Under the pieces are notes generated by a model, which was not told the DNA's origin, searched no databases, and saw nothing but the letters and a program-made list of their open reading frames with translations. 64,000 nucleotides of DNA from Natrinema salinisoli (GTDB taxonomy: Archaea; Halobacteriota; Halobacteria; Halobacteriales; Natrialbaceae): the NCBI RefSeq assembly GCF_020405205.1, contig NZ_CP084469.1, positions 1,922,001 through 1,986,000 on the forward strand. The letters run 5' to 3'. Positions 51,300 to 60,554 of the stretch are shown here, one piece after another (the first letter of the stretch is position 1; every line of letters begins with the position of its first letter). The translations under genes were made by a program, and so were the position numbers.

Positions 51300-52573
51300 G
51301 CGTCCACCTCCTCGAGGAAGGCCGACGCACGGGCGGCCGGATCGTCGTCGCTCTCTTCGAAGGTCTCGGCGTCGAGGTTCGCGCCGTACTCGTCGACCGA
51401 GAGGTGACCGCGGATGCGGTATTCACGACCGACGATTCGCTCGCGGATCCGGTCCGCGACGACCTCCTGGTCCATGGCCTCGCGGGCCTGCTCCAGGGCA
51501 TCGTCCAGGGTACCGCCGTAGACCCGTTCGGTGAGTTCGTCGTCGAGGACGACGGTGACGGTGCCGGTCCCGTCGTCGAGGATCGCCTTGACGCGCAGGT
51601 CGTCGATCCCGTCGACGTCGCCGTGGGTCCGGCACTGTCCCTTCTGAATGACCCGGTAACACTCGGGACAGCGCTGGATGAGCCCGGAGCCGTCACGGAC
51701 CGCGAGCAGGTTCCCCACGACCTCGACGTCGTAGATCCCGCCGGTGCCGACGGCTTCGCCGACGTTCATCGTCGAGGTGTCGCTCCCGACGTCGATCTCC
51801 CGATCGAGTGCGGTGACCGTCGAGAACTCGGAGACGTTGACTTCGGGGACGCCGCGGAACTCCTGGACGTAGGCGTTCTCTATGCGAACCGTGCCGCCAT
51901 CCTCGATCTCCGGCGCGGGGTCCCAGTTCGTGAACGGGAGACGCCCGCTCTCGTCGCCGAACACGCCGCTCAGGATGTCCGTCTCGCCGTCGCGACCGTC
52001 GATCGTCTTGCGCTCGCACTCGAGGATGGTGACCTCGATGGTGACCGCGCGATCGCCGGTCCGGAGGTCGGCCAGTTGCGCCTCGCCACCGATTTCGTAG
52101 GGTACCTCGAGCGAGTCGTCCTGAAAGGAAAGCGAGGTGCTCTCGCCGAGGTTGAGCTCGGGTTCGCCGTCCCACTCGCGGACGCCAGCGTTGCCCGCGG
52201 TGATCGCGTCGCCGGGCTCGAGGCCGAAGTCCTCCCACGCGGTGTAGTCGATGACGCCGGTTTCGTCGGCCAGTCGGCCTTCGACGATGACGTGATCGGA
52301 GCCCTGATACCGGATCGAGCGCTCGCCCGCCGTCAGGACGACGCCCGTCACGGTGACGTTGCCGTCGTCGGGCGTGATCTCGGCGATGTCCTTCGCGGAC
52401 GGCGTGCCGCCACCGCCCCCGGAGTCGTCGCCGTACTTCCGTCGGAGGCTCTGCTTGGCCTCGTCGACCGGAACGCTGTACTCCACCAGATTCTGCAGGT
52501 CGGATTTGACCTCCTCTTTGTCAACACCGAGGTCGGAGGCGAGATCCTCGGCATGATCGTCGAGTTCCATCAT
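51296..52573 (-). CDS. rpa: Replication protein A, single-stranded DNA-binding
   Basis: Encodes 425 residues. Binds ssDNA in replication, repair and recombination. OB-folds at about 62-165, 170-270 and 275-400 are suggested by repeated strands (VTVTGVVLTAGERS, TIEVTILECERKTI, GGIYDVEVVGNLLAV). A zinc finger sits in the third fold: C302-x2-C305-x8-C314-x2-H317 (CPECYRVIQKGQCRTH). The start is the first of two adjacent ATGs (52573 or 52570); the longer frame runs through the tandem and dispersed repeats and is spurious. First gene of a three-gene operon. Confidence 0.92.
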   Translation of the reverse strand: MMELDDHAEDLASDLGVDKEEVKSDLQNLVEYSVPVDEAKQSLRRKYGDDSGGGGGTPSAKDIAEITPDDGNVTVTGVVLTAGERSIRYQGSDHVIVEGRLADETGVIDYTAWEDFGLEPGDAITAGNAGVREWDGEPELNLGESTSLSFQDDSLEVPYEIGGEAQLADLRTGDRAVTIEVTILECERKTIDGRDGETDILSGVFGDESGRLPFTNWDPAPEIEDGGTVRIENAYVQEFRGVPEVNVSEFSTVTALDREIDVGSDTSTMNVGEAVGTGGIYDVEVVGNLLAVRDGSGLIQRCPECYRVIQKGQCRTHGDVDGIDDLRVKAILDDGTGTVTVVLDDELTERVYGGTLDDALEQAREAMDQEVVADRIRERIVGREYRIRGHLSVDEYGANLDAETFEESDDDPAARASAFLEEVDA

Positions 52574-52592
52574 CGGCCTTTCGAGGTGGGGC

Positions 52593-52600
52593 TTAAAAAA
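52593..52600 (-). promoter_or_regulatory. Promoter AT element of the rpa operon
   Basis: On the minus strand ttttttaa is centred about 24 nt upstream of the first rpa ATG, consistent with a leaderless or near-leaderless transcript. Confidence 0.45.
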
Positions 52601-52782
52601 CGTTCCCGGAGGAAGGTGGAAGTGAACAGGTCGAACGAATCGAGGGAGTCGTCGTCGAGAGCCGACACCCTCCCGCTCGACGAAGGACCAACAGTCGACG
52701 ATTCCGCGATTTTTCGTGTCAAACACTCTTGAGACACAATTCAGGAAGCAGAGCCCCCGTATTACTCCCGACCGATCAAGCG

Positions 52783-52929
52783 ACGTGCGGTGGCGCGCGC
52801 TGACGGCTGGCCGAACGAGAGTGAGGCCAGCCGACGATACTGCGCGAGGGATGAGCGAGGGAGCGGAGCGACCGAGCGAATCGGCTGGGGAGGGTGTGGA
52901 AATTCCCTGTTGCCATGATAGCAGGATAC
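52783..52929. repeat. Dispersed non-coding repeat, copy B
   Basis: This 147-nt block matches copy A at 11174-11379 in order and direction: opening acgtgcggtggc, core gcgagggatgagcgaggga (52844-52862), tail tcggctggggaggg (52881-52894) and end tagcagga. The middle is only 18 nt here, so the hairpin insert of copy A is absent. It ends 4 nt before the tandem repeat and sits between the rpa promoter and the end of the AbrB-PhoU gene. Confidence 0.75.
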
Positions 52930-52933
52930 TCCG

Positions 52934-53042
52934 CCCCACACAGTCCCAGTAGAACCAGCCCCACACAGTCCCAGTAGAACCAGCCCCACACAGTCCCAGT
53001 AGAACCAGCCCCACACAGTCCCAGTAGAACCAGCCTCACACA
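52934..53042. repeat. 25-bp tandem repeat, four perfect copies plus a partial
   Basis: Units at 52934-52958, 52959-52983, 52984-53008 and 53009-53033 are identical; 53034-53042 is a partial fifth unit with one change. Each unit begins ccccacacag and ends agaaccag. There are no spacers, so it is a minisatellite, not a CRISPR. The unit length is not a multiple of three, so open frames through it are accidental. It follows directly on dispersed repeat copy B. Confidence 0.9.
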
Positions 53043-53071
53043 ACAAGACGAATAGGCAGTACTATCGGTAG

Positions 53072-54067
53072 TCAGGGCCGCGGTGCGGCCTTCTGCAGCG
53101 CCGTCTCCGCGATGTTGCCGCCGTAGTCCGCGCTCCGCGACAGCGAGTCGACGATCAGCCCCAGCGACTGGGCCTGCACCGGCTCGAGGTCCCGAAGCAT
53201 ATCGTCGATCTGGCGCGTGTGCTCGTCGATCTCGAGGACGGCTTCGTGGGCGTCGTGCCCGAGCCGGTTCGCTTTATCCGGTTCCTCGGCGAACAACGCG
53301 TCCATCGACTTCTCGAGGACGGTGGCGGCATCGGCCTGGAGTTCCTCGAGCGCCTCGGCGACGGGCTCGGGAATTTTCTCGAGTTTCAGCGCGATGTTGC
53401 TGATCTTGGTCGCGTGGTCGGCGACGCGCTCGAGTTGCCGGGCGCTCGAGTGGAAATCGAAACAGTCCTCCCGAGGGACGCCGAGCTCTTCGGCGGCGCG
53501 GGGCGATCGGAGCGTCGCCCGGAAGATCCGGGAGACGACCAGCCAGAGCCGGTCGACGTCGTCGTCCCGCTCGATCACGTCGCGAGCGATGTCGTCGTCG
53601 TCCTCGATCAGCGCCCGGACGGCGTCCTCGAGCATCGACTGGGCGATCAACCGCATACGCGTGACGGCGTTGACGATCGACAGCTCCGAGGAATCGAGGA
53701 GATCCTGAATGACGACGCTGTCGGTCGTCTCCTCGAGCACCTCGACGCCGACCAGTCCCTGCGTCGCGTCGCGGATCGCCCGGCGCTGGTCGGTCGTGAT
53801 CCGGCCCGCCTCGAGTCGGATGATGTCGAAGCCGCTGACGTACATCGTCATCACCGCTCGCGTCAGCCGTTCGTCCTCGAGGTTCGAGATGTCGAGGGTG
53901 CCCTCCTGTCGTTTCGTCTCGCTCTGGGGCGTCAGGAGGAGGGTGTCGTCCTCGGGATAGAATTCGACGGTCGTACCGGCGCTGACGTCGTTTTCGGTCG
54001 CCCACGTCTTCGGCAGCGAGACGGTGTACGTCGACCCACCCGTCACCTGCACCTTGCGCGTCTCCAT
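53072..54067 (-). CDS. AbrB-PhoU phosphate regulator
   Basis: Encodes 331 residues. The N-terminal SpoVT/AbrB-type DNA-binding domain (METRKVQVTGGSTYTVSLPK, TWATENDVSAGTTVEFYPED, about 1-50) is fused to a PhoU-like part of two helical bundles (about 100-325; ARQLERVADHATKISNIAL with the metal-binding E-x2-D pattern). Such fusions are the usual haloarchaeal regulators of phosphate uptake. It is divergent from pstS (275 nt between starts) and has a TATA box 28 nt upstream inside a perfect inverted repeat, so autoregulation is likely. Confidence 0.88.
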   Translation of the reverse strand: METRKVQVTGGSTYTVSLPKTWATENDVSAGTTVEFYPEDDTLLLTPQSETKRQEGTLDISNLEDERLTRAVMTMYVSGFDIIRLEAGRITTDQRRAIRDATQGLVGVEVLEETTDSVVIQDLLDSSELSIVNAVTRMRLIAQSMLEDAVRALIEDDDDIARDVIERDDDVDRLWLVVSRIFRATLRSPRAAEELGVPREDCFDFHSSARQLERVADHATKISNIALKLEKIPEPVAEALEELQADAATVLEKSMDALFAEEPDKANRLGHDAHEAVLEIDEHTRQIDDMLRDLEPVQAQSLGLIVDSLSRSADYGGNIAETALQKAAPRP

Positions 54068-54081
54068 GTGATCCGGTTTCG

Positions 54082-54120
54082 ACTACTCGAATATAAATAT
54101 GGATGCGTCTATAGAGTAGT
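54082..54120 (-). promoter_or_regulatory. Inverted repeat flanking the TATA box of the AbrB-PhoU gene
   Basis: Arms actactc (54082-54088) and gagtagt (54114-54120) are exact reverse complements. Between them lies atataaatat (54091-54100), a TATA box centred about 28 nt from the ATG at 54067, and a tctatag motif (54108-54114). A protein bound here would block the promoter. Confidence 0.5.
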
Positions 54121-54220
54121 GCGAATAATTCCGAATGGGCTCCAGATTGATGCGATTTGAGTCGGTTTTCGGACCCACATTCACGGTACAGACGTGTCGA
54201 TATGGGTTGTATAGTATAGA

Positions 54221-54230
54221 ACTATATAGT
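54221..54230. promoter_or_regulatory. Palindrome ACTATATAGT in the phosphate divergent promoter
   Basis: A perfect 10-bp palindrome within an AT-rich run (54206-54236, also containing atagtataga), located 113 nt before the pstS ATG and 154 nt before the AbrB-PhoU ATG. Related CTATATAG and CTATAG palindromes occur before the second pst operon. Confidence 0.45.
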
Positions 54231-54342
54231 TATATCACCGTATCAATACGACCATTTACTGATCCGTGCAGTACGGATGCAACATACTCGATTGTACCCC
54301 TATTATAAACCGCTTTAGTATGCGATCGTGGGTATTCAGGTG

Positions 54343-55434
54343 ATGGCACACGACTCAGAGCGTCTGTCCGGGCTGGTATCACGGCGGAAATTCATGATGG
54401 CTTCGGGTGCGAGCGGTGCAGCGGCGCTCGCTGGCTGTTCGAGTCAAGGGTCGGAAGACACGAATACGAGCTCGAGCGGCAATAGTGGGGGCTCGGAGCC
54501 GTCTTCGCTGACTGCCGACGGCTCCTCGACGGTGTACCCGATTACGAACCGTGCTTCGTCACTGTGGAACGGGAACCCGCCGGCGGACGACGAAGAGTAC
54601 TGGGGCCCCGGTCAGTACGATATCGACACGGACCGGAACCTCGCCGACTACTGGGCCGGCCTCTACGGATTCGAACCCACCGAGGAGCGCAGCGTCCCGC
54701 CGTTTCAGACGCAGATCGCGCTCAGCCACTCCGGTACGGGCGTCGAAGGGGTCATCAACGAGCGCGTCGATATCGGCGACGCCAGCTCCACTGCGGAGTC
54801 CATCCTCGGTGAGGACGCCGAGGAACTCGAGAACATCGTCGACCACGTCGTCGGCGTCGACGGGCAGCCTATCGTCGTGAGCCGCGAGATCTACGATGCG
54901 GGCGTCGAGGAGGTCACTGGTGAGGAACTCCGCGATATCTACATGAAAGAGATCACCAACTGGAGCGAGCTCGGCGGCCCGGACAAGGAGATCTACGCCG
55001 TTGGCCGTGCGGAGGACTCCGGGACGGACACCGCGTTCCGCGCCAACCTCTTCGGCGACCCCGATGCACCGATCGAACCCGACACCCGCAAGGGACAGAA
55101 CCAGCAGGTGGCGACCATCGTCGAACAGAACGACAACGCCATCGCGTACATCGCCCTGGCATTCGTCGAGCCTGACGGTGCTACGCCGCCCATCCGCCTG
55201 AATATGGACGGGACGGTCTACGAGTACGGGAAGAACCTCGGCGCGAAGGAGTACCCGCTCAACCGTGACCTCCACTGTTACACCTGGGAGGACACCGACG
55301 AGCGCGAGAGTGCCTTCCTCAACATGATCCTCTCTGATTTCGGCCAGGAGAAGTTCGTCGCGCCGAACAACTACTTCAAACTCCCCCAAGAGCGCCTCGA
55401 GGAGGAGCGAGCGAAGCTCGCCGACCAGGCCTAA
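54343..55434 (+). CDS. pstS: Phosphate ABC transporter substrate-binding lipoprotein
   Basis: Encodes 363 residues. Tat signal SRRKFMMAS (R14, R15) with lipobox ending at C32 (ALAGCSS), so it is exported folded and lipid-anchored. A Ser/Gly/Asn linker follows, then the binding domain with GSSTVYP, SGTGVEGVINERVDIGDAS and GRAEDSGTD typical of PstS. It captures phosphate for PstCAB. A TATA box (ttataaa, 54303-54309) implies a leader of about 10 nt to the ATG at 54343; in-frame GTGs at 54328 and 54340 are alternatives. Confidence 0.93.
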   Translation: MAHDSERLSGLVSRRKFMMASGASGAAALAGCSSQGSEDTNTSSSGNSGGSEPSSLTADGSSTVYPITNRASSLWNGNPPADDEEYWGPGQYDIDTDRNLADYWAGLYGFEPTEERSVPPFQTQIALSHSGTGVEGVINERVDIGDASSTAESILGEDAEELENIVDHVVGVDGQPIVVSREIYDAGVEEVTGEELRDIYMKEITNWSELGGPDKEIYAVGRAEDSGTDTAFRANLFGDPDAPIEPDTRKGQNQQVATIVEQNDNAIAYIALAFVEPDGATPPIRLNMDGTVYEYGKNLGAKEYPLNRDLHCYTWEDTDERESAFLNMILSDFGQEKFVAPNNYFKLPQERLEEERAKLADQA

Positions 55435-55508
55435 TTTCGAACCTGTTGTCCTCAGCATCCGATTGCCTTGCGGGCTAATCGGGTGCTCGAGAGGATTCTA
55501 CACCCATC

Positions 55509-56618
55509 ATGTTCAATATTCACACAAGAATCCAGCAAGCAATCCCGTCGTTGCGGCGCCGGACGACCGCGATGGTCCGAACAGTGGCTGACTTGGATCG
55601 GCCGAGTCTCCTCATCGTGACGGCGCAGATACTGTTAATCACTGGGGCGTTTGCCGGCTTCCTGCTGCAGTCGGACTGGACTGTAACACTCCTCTACGGT
55701 TTCCTGCTGGTCGTGGGCATCGGCTGGGTCGCCCGCCAGGCGCTGACAGCGAAGGTGGTGACGTTCCTGATGACGGCGACGACACTGTTGACGCTCGGTC
55801 TCATCGCCGTGTTTCTGATCCTGGAGTCGATACCGGTATTTCGTCACGCTGGTTTCGGGCTCGTCTGGCCGTTCGGTTCGACCGAATGGAGCACCTCTCA
55901 GGGTCAGTTCTCACTCGTCCCGATGATCTGGGGCACCGCCCTCACGACGGCGGTTGCGATCCTCGTGGCGGCGCCGTTCGGTGTCGCGGGCGCGCTCTTC
56001 ATCAGCGACATCGCTCCCGATTGGGTCCGAGAAATCGTCAAGCCGGCAGTCGAACTCTTGGCCGGTATCCCCTCGATCGTGTACGGATTCATCGGCTTCA
56101 CGGTCATCAATCCCTACATCAACGACGTCTTCTCGGTCAGCCCCGGTGCGTTGGCCGCAATCGGACTGGTCATCGGGTTCATGGCGCTGCCGACGGTCGT
56201 TTCCGTGGCCGAGGACGCCCTCTCAGCCGTTCCCGAGTCGATGAAGGACGGCTCGGTGGCGATGGGCGTGACGGACTGGCAGACGATGAAAAGCGTCTCC
56301 ATTCCGACGGCGTTTTCGAGCATCTCGGCGGCCGTCCTCCTCGGAGTCGGTCGAGCAATCGGCGAAACCATGGCCGCGACCGTCATGATCTCGCACAGCC
56401 GTCGATTACCCGAACCAAAACTGTACAACGTGGGTGATAGCACGGAGACGTTGACGACCCTTATCGCTGCCAGTTACGGGCACGTGACGCCCGGACAGCT
56501 GTTCTGGAGTGCGCTGTTCGCCGCCGGCGTCTTCCTGCTGGTAACCGTCACGGGCCTGGGCATCGTCTCACAGCTCATCGAGCAGCGGATGCACCGCAAG
56601 CTACGGGAGGGACAATGA
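55509..56618 (+). CDS. pstC: Phosphate ABC transporter permease
   Basis: Encodes 369 residues with about eight helices. The BPD_transp_1 domain has WGTALTTAVAILVAAPFGVA, GIPSIVYGFIGFTVI and the EAA-loop region EDALSAVPESMKDGSVAMGV, followed by GRAIGETMAATVMI. Two N-terminal helices (about 33-80) precede the usual permease core. It pairs with PstA to form the membrane channel. It ends in a 4-nt overlap with pstA. Confidence 0.93.
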   Translation: MFNIHTRIQQAIPSLRRRTTAMVRTVADLDRPSLLIVTAQILLITGAFAGFLLQSDWTVTLLYGFLLVVGIGWVARQALTAKVVTFLMTATTLLTLGLIAVFLILESIPVFRHAGFGLVWPFGSTEWSTSQGQFSLVPMIWGTALTTAVAILVAAPFGVAGALFISDIAPDWVREIVKPAVELLAGIPSIVYGFIGFTVINPYINDVFSVSPGALAAIGLVIGFMALPTVVSVAEDALSAVPESMKDGSVAMGVTDWQTMKSVSIPTAFSSISAAVLLGVGRAIGETMAATVMISHSRRLPEPKLYNVGDSTETLTTLIAASYGHVTPGQLFWSALFAAGVFLLVTVTGLGIVSQLIEQRMHRKLREGQ

Positions 56619-58804
56619 GCGGCGCCTATCACTCACAGCTCGTCAGCGACGGGGGTACCACCTACGAGCGGTTCGCGATGACCGTCGTCGCCGGTGCGTT
56701 CGCGGCCTTCGTTCTCGCGGCGGGAACGCTGTTCGGCTGGATTTCGGTCAGCGGTCACGTCGGAAACGTACCGGTAGCGAACGCCATTGCCGGCGGCGTG
56801 CTCGCGCTGGGCGCTGGGACCGGAACGCTGGGCGTTCTCTCCCGATGGGGCGGCGTGCGGACGACGCCCGACCGCTCGCCGGGACTCGCGGTCGGCGTCG
56901 TCCAGACGGGACTCTGGCTGGTCACCGCTGGGTTACTCGCCAGTCACACGCTCGGGCTCGGTGAGATTGGCTGGCTCGTCGCCGTTCCCGTCGGGGCATT
57001 TATCGGCTACCTCACGATCAGCGCTCGAGAAGACGTCGGTGCGACACTCCCCGCCGCCGCGTTCATCTGTCTCGTCGGTGCCGTGCTCTCGGTCGGACTG
57101 ATTACGCCGGCATGGACCTGGGAACCCGAGGCGTTCGACGCCAGCGTTCCCGGGACGATCGTGATCCCGTTGCTGACGATGCTCAGCAGCCTCCTCGCCG
57201 GGTGGGCCGGCGCGTCGGCCTCCGAGAGGTTCGGCACGCGCGGCAGGCAGAACGGTGCGTTCCTCTTGATCTCGCTGATCGTGTTGCTCGTCCTCTCAGT
57301 TCTCGTGTTCCTCCTCGTGTTCGTGTTCGAGCGGGGCATCACCGTCGTCCTCGAGAACCTCACCATCGACGCCGGGACGGCACTAGTGCTCCTCGGAACG
57401 GCGCTCGTCCTGCTCGTCAGGTTCGGTACCGTCCGGCCGGCTACGTCGGATGGTACCGACAAGATCGTCGCGTTCGTCCATCTGGCCGGAGCGATCGTCA
57501 TCGCTCTCGTCGGCAGCGCCCTCGCCTACGTGATCGGCGTGAATCGGCCCATCTCGGGCTATGCGGTCACGATCGAGCCGACCACCTCCATCGGTGCGAT
57601 CCCGGGCCTAGTCGTCGGTATCGTCCTTGTCGGTGTTCTCCGACAGTCGGACGCGACGTGGGCTCCCGACACCGAAGCGGGTCGACGAGTGAATCGGGGC
57701 CTCCGGTTCGGCACTGGACTGCTGGCTGGAACCCTGTTCCTCGAGGTAGCGATGTGGTCCGAGCTCGCCGTCGCGGGCGTTGCGATCGTCCCGACACTCG
57801 CCATCTCGATGGGCGTAATCGCGGTGGGAGTACTCCTGATGAGTCGGGTCGCTTCCCTGTCCGACACGCTCACCGTTCCGACGTGGCTGCCACCGCTGTC
57901 ACGGACTGTGACCGTCGCACTGTTGGCGTTCCTCGGTATCTGTCTCCACGTCACGATCACGGGGTATTCCGTCGTCCTCGGACCAGTCGACATTCTCGCC
58001 AGCGGGTCGATCGACTGGCCGTTCGTGATGAACCCGTCCCAGGGCCTCGGCATCCAGAAGGGCGTGATGCCGGCGATGCTCGGGACGATCTGGATCGTTC
58101 TCGGTGCCGTCGCGTTCGCCGTCCCCCTGGCCGTCGGTGCTGCCGTCTATCTCACCGAATACGCCGACGACAGCGCGTTCACTCGGGCAGTCGACGTCGC
58201 TACCAACGGACTCTGGAGCACGCCGAGCATCGTCTTCGGACTCTTCGGGCTCGCCTTCCTGGTTCCGCGGTTCGGTGGCAGCCCCTCGATATTCGCGGCC
58301 CAGTTGGTTCTGGGGTTCATGTTGCTCCCGCTCGTCCTCATCACGAGTCGGGAGGCGATGAAGAGCGTCCCCGACGACTACCGAGACGCGAGCGCAGCGC
58401 TCGGCGTTTCGAAGTGGGATACGATCCGCAGCGTCGTCATCCCCGCGGCGATGCCCGGCGTTATTACCGGGGTTATCCTCGGTGTCGGTCGAATCGCGGG
58501 CGAAACGGCCCCCCTCCTGCTCGTTCTCAACGGACCGAACTTCCCGAATTCGGGACCCGGCGTTCTCTCGAGCTTCACGGTCGATTTCGGGCTGCGACCA
58601 CCGTTCGTTCAGGTCTCGAACCCCGCACTGCTCGAGCGGGCGAGCGCCCTTCCCTATCAGCTGTACGCGATCATTACCGCCGGTGTCGGCGCTGAGGAAT
58701 CCTTCGGCTGGGGCACGACGCTCGTCCTGCTGGGGGTCGTCCTCGCGTTCTTCGCGATGGGGATCGCCAGCCGGCGGTACTTCAGGAGGAAATTACACCA
58801 ATGA
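56615..58804 (+). CDS. pstA: Phosphate ABC transporter permease with large N-terminal membrane extension
   Basis: Encodes 729 residues, more than double the usual length of about 300. The conserved permease part is about residues 485-725: [38 protein letters not shown], the EAA loop [19 protein letters not shown] (about 578-596) and [13 protein letters not shown]. Residues 1-480 add roughly ten or more further hydrophobic segments with no recognised domain. A Shine-Dalgarno gggagg (56605-56610) precedes the ATG. Both ends overlap neighbours by 4 nt. The right-edge pstA starts with a similar membrane extension, so the extension is not a chance fusion. Confidence 0.92.
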   Translation: MSGAYHSQLVSDGGTTYERFAMTVVAGAFAAFVLAAGTLFGWISVSGHVGNVPVANAIAGGVLALGAGTGTLGVLSRWGGVRTTPDRSPGLAVGVVQTGLWLVTAGLLASHTLGLGEIGWLVAVPVGAFIGYLTISAREDVGATLPAAAFICLVGAVLSVGLITPAWTWEPEAFDASVPGTIVIPLLTMLSSLLAGWAGASASERFGTRGRQNGAFLLISLIVLLVLSVLVFLLVFVFERGITVVLENLTIDAGTALVLLGTALVLLVRFGTVRPATSDGTDKIVAFVHLAGAIVIALVGSALAYVIGVNRPISGYAVTIEPTTSIGAIPGLVVGIVLVGVLRQSDATWAPDTEAGRRVNRGLRFGTGLLAGTLFLEVAMWSELAVAGVAIVPTLAISMGVIAVGVLLMSRVASLSDTLTVPTWLPPLSRTVTVALLAFLGICLHVTITGYSVVLGPVDILASGSIDWPFVMNPSQGLGIQKGVMPAMLGTIWIVLGAVAFAVPLAVGAAVYLTEYADDSAFTRAVDVATNGLWSTPSIVFGLFGLAFLVPRFGGSPSIFAAQLVLGFMLLPLVLITSREAMKSVPDDYRDASAALGVSKWDTIRSVVIPAAMPGVITGVILGVGRIAGETAPLLLVLNGPNFPNSGPGVLSSFTVDFGLRPPFVQVSNPALLERASALPYQLYAIITAGVGAEESFGWGTTLVLLGVVLAFFAMGIASRRYFRRKLHQ

Positions 58805-59727
58805 CGGAATCCAGTATGAACACCACGACAGCGGACCGAACCGATTCAGACGGAGCGATGTCGAGTACTGAAACGACTACCGGAGAGAGCCACGAACGGA
58901 CGAACGCAGCGTGGCGAGACTACTCGTTCGCCGGCGATCCTGTACTCTCGGTCGATGACCTGAACGTCTGGTACGACGACGATCACGCGTTGAAAGACAT
59001 CTCGATCGACATTCCCGAACAGAGCGTCACGGCGCTTATCGGGCCTTCGGGGTGTGGCAAATCCACGTTCCTCCGGTGTCTCAATCGGATGAACGACCGA
59101 ATCAAGAGCTGCCGTATCGAGGGCTCCGTCGCGTTCAACGGACAGGATATCTACGCCGACGGGACGAACCTCGTCGAACTTCGAAAACGGATCGGCATGG
59201 TATTCCAGCATCCGAATCCGTTCCCGAAATCGATACGCGACAACGTCGCCTACGCCCCGCGGAAGCACGGTGATCTCGACCGTGGCCTCGTCCCGAGACT
59301 ACTCGGTCGGGAAGAGACGGAAAAGGAGAACGAACTGGTAGAGCGGTGCTTGCGCGATGCGGCCCTCTGGAGTGAGGTCGAGGGCCGTCTCGAGGACAAT
59401 GCGCTCGGGCTCTCGGGCGGCCAGCAACAGCGGCTCTGTATCGCGCGCTGTCTCGCCGTCGACCCCGAGGTCATTCTGATGGACGAACCGGCCTCGGCGC
59501 TCGACCCGATCGCCACCGCGAAGATCGAGGACCTCATCGAGGAGCTCGCCGAGGAGTACACGGTGGTCATCGTCACGCACAATATGCAACAGGCCGCCCG
59601 TATCTCCGACCAGACTGCCGTCTTCCTCACCGGCGGCGAACTCGTCGAGTACGGCGACACCGATCAGGTGTTCGAGAACCCGCGGAGCCAGCGGGTCGAG
59701 GACTACATTACCGGCAAGTTCGGGTAA
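58801..59727 (+). CDS. pstB: Phosphate ABC transporter ATPase
   Basis: Encodes 308 residues. Walker [10 protein letters not shown] (81-89), Q-loop [13 protein letters not shown], signature LSGGQQQRL, Walker [10 protein letters not shown] and H-loop [10 protein letters not shown] are intact. A Thr/Ser/Asp-rich N-terminal ~45 residues are additional to the usual ~250-residue PstB. A Shine-Dalgarno ggagg (58785-58789) precedes the ATG, which overlaps the pstA stop by 4 nt. Powers phosphate uptake. Confidence 0.96.
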   Translation: MTESSMNTTTADRTDSDGAMSSTETTTGESHERTNAAWRDYSFAGDPVLSVDDLNVWYDDDHALKDISIDIPEQSVTALIGPSGCGKSTFLRCLNRMNDRIKSCRIEGSVAFNGQDIYADGTNLVELRKRIGMVFQHPNPFPKSIRDNVAYAPRKHGDLDRGLVPRLLGREETEKENELVERCLRDAALWSEVEGRLEDNALGLSGGQQQRLCIARCLAVDPEVILMDEPASALDPIATAKIEDLIEELAEEYTVVIVTHNMQQAARISDQTAVFLTGGELVEYGDTDQVFENPRSQRVEDYITGKFG

Positions 59728-60443
59728 TGCCTCACGAGGACTACCGGAAACGCCTCGAGCGGCTTCGTGACACGGTCGTCGCGATGGGCGATCGCATCTG
59801 TGGGCAACTCGACGATGCCGTTACTGCCCTCTTTACCGACGATCGCACGCTCGCACGCGACGTCGTCGAGACCGACGTCACGGTCAACGACCGCTGTCTC
59901 GAGATCGAACGCGAGTGTCTCGACCTGATCGCGTTACACCAGCCGGTCGCCGCCGACCTCCGGTTCGTCGTGGCCGCGTTCAAGATCGTCACCGACCTCG
60001 AGCGGATCGGAGATCTCGCGACGAACCTGGCCGAGTACACGCTGGATTCGACCGGCTCCGCCTCGCCGCTCCCCGACGTCGATTTCGAGCGGATCGCCGC
60101 GCTCGCGCTCGAACAGATCGAGCGCGCGCTCGAGGCGTTCGTCACGGACGACGCCGAGGCCTGTTTCGCGGTGGCCGACCGCGACGGCGAGCTCGACGCC
60201 CGCTGTGCCGAGGTCGCGGAACGTGTCGTCCGGACCCTTATCGAGTTGCACGTCGGGGGCGGGAGGCCCGGAGAACAGCGAGTCCGGCGCAAAACTGAGG
60301 AGCCGCCGGTCGCGGACCTAATCGCGGACGTCTCCCGAACGTTCGTGATCGCGCGCGACCTCGAGCGGGTCGGCGACCACGCGGTGAACGTGGCCGCCCG
60401 GACGCTGTACGCTCTCGAGAGCAGCGAGGAGTTGCTCCGTTGA
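59727..60443 (+). CDS. phoU: Phosphate uptake regulator PhoU
   Basis: Encodes 238 residues of the classical two-bundle PhoU. Both metal/PstB-contact motifs occur: FKIVTDLERIGDLATNLAEY (about 90-109) and RDLERVGDHAVNVAARTLY (about 211-229). Represses or tunes the Pst transporter when phosphate is sufficient. Starts one base within the pstB stop (TAATG). A charged loop (GGGRPGEQRVRRKTEEPPV) joins helices in the second bundle. This PhoU lacks the AbrB domain of the divergent regulator. Confidence 0.94.
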   Translation: MPHEDYRKRLERLRDTVVAMGDRICGQLDDAVTALFTDDRTLARDVVETDVTVNDRCLEIERECLDLIALHQPVAADLRFVVAAFKIVTDLERIGDLATNLAEYTLDSTGSASPLPDVDFERIAALALEQIERALEAFVTDDAEACFAVADRDGELDARCAEVAERVVRTLIELHVGGGRPGEQRVRRKTEEPPVADLIADVSRTFVIARDLERVGDHAVNVAARTLYALESSEELLR

Positions 60444-60554
60444 CTTTAGTGGGACGACTGGACGGTGACGAAACCGATTACGCCGGCGCGCCCGCCCGCG
60501 AACCGAACGCGAACGACTAATCCACACACGACCTATCGATCAATACACGAACCC

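Noticed and set aside
52934-53042. CRISPR array
   Set aside because: The four units are directly adjacent with no spacer, and no cas gene is present.
52762-53046. Open minus-strand frames of 87-94 codons with GSTGTVWGWFYWD-like repeats
   Set aside because: They are produced by the 25-bp tandem repeat and dispersed repeat. The unit is not a multiple of three, two overlapping frames are open at once, and the composition is not haloarchaeal.
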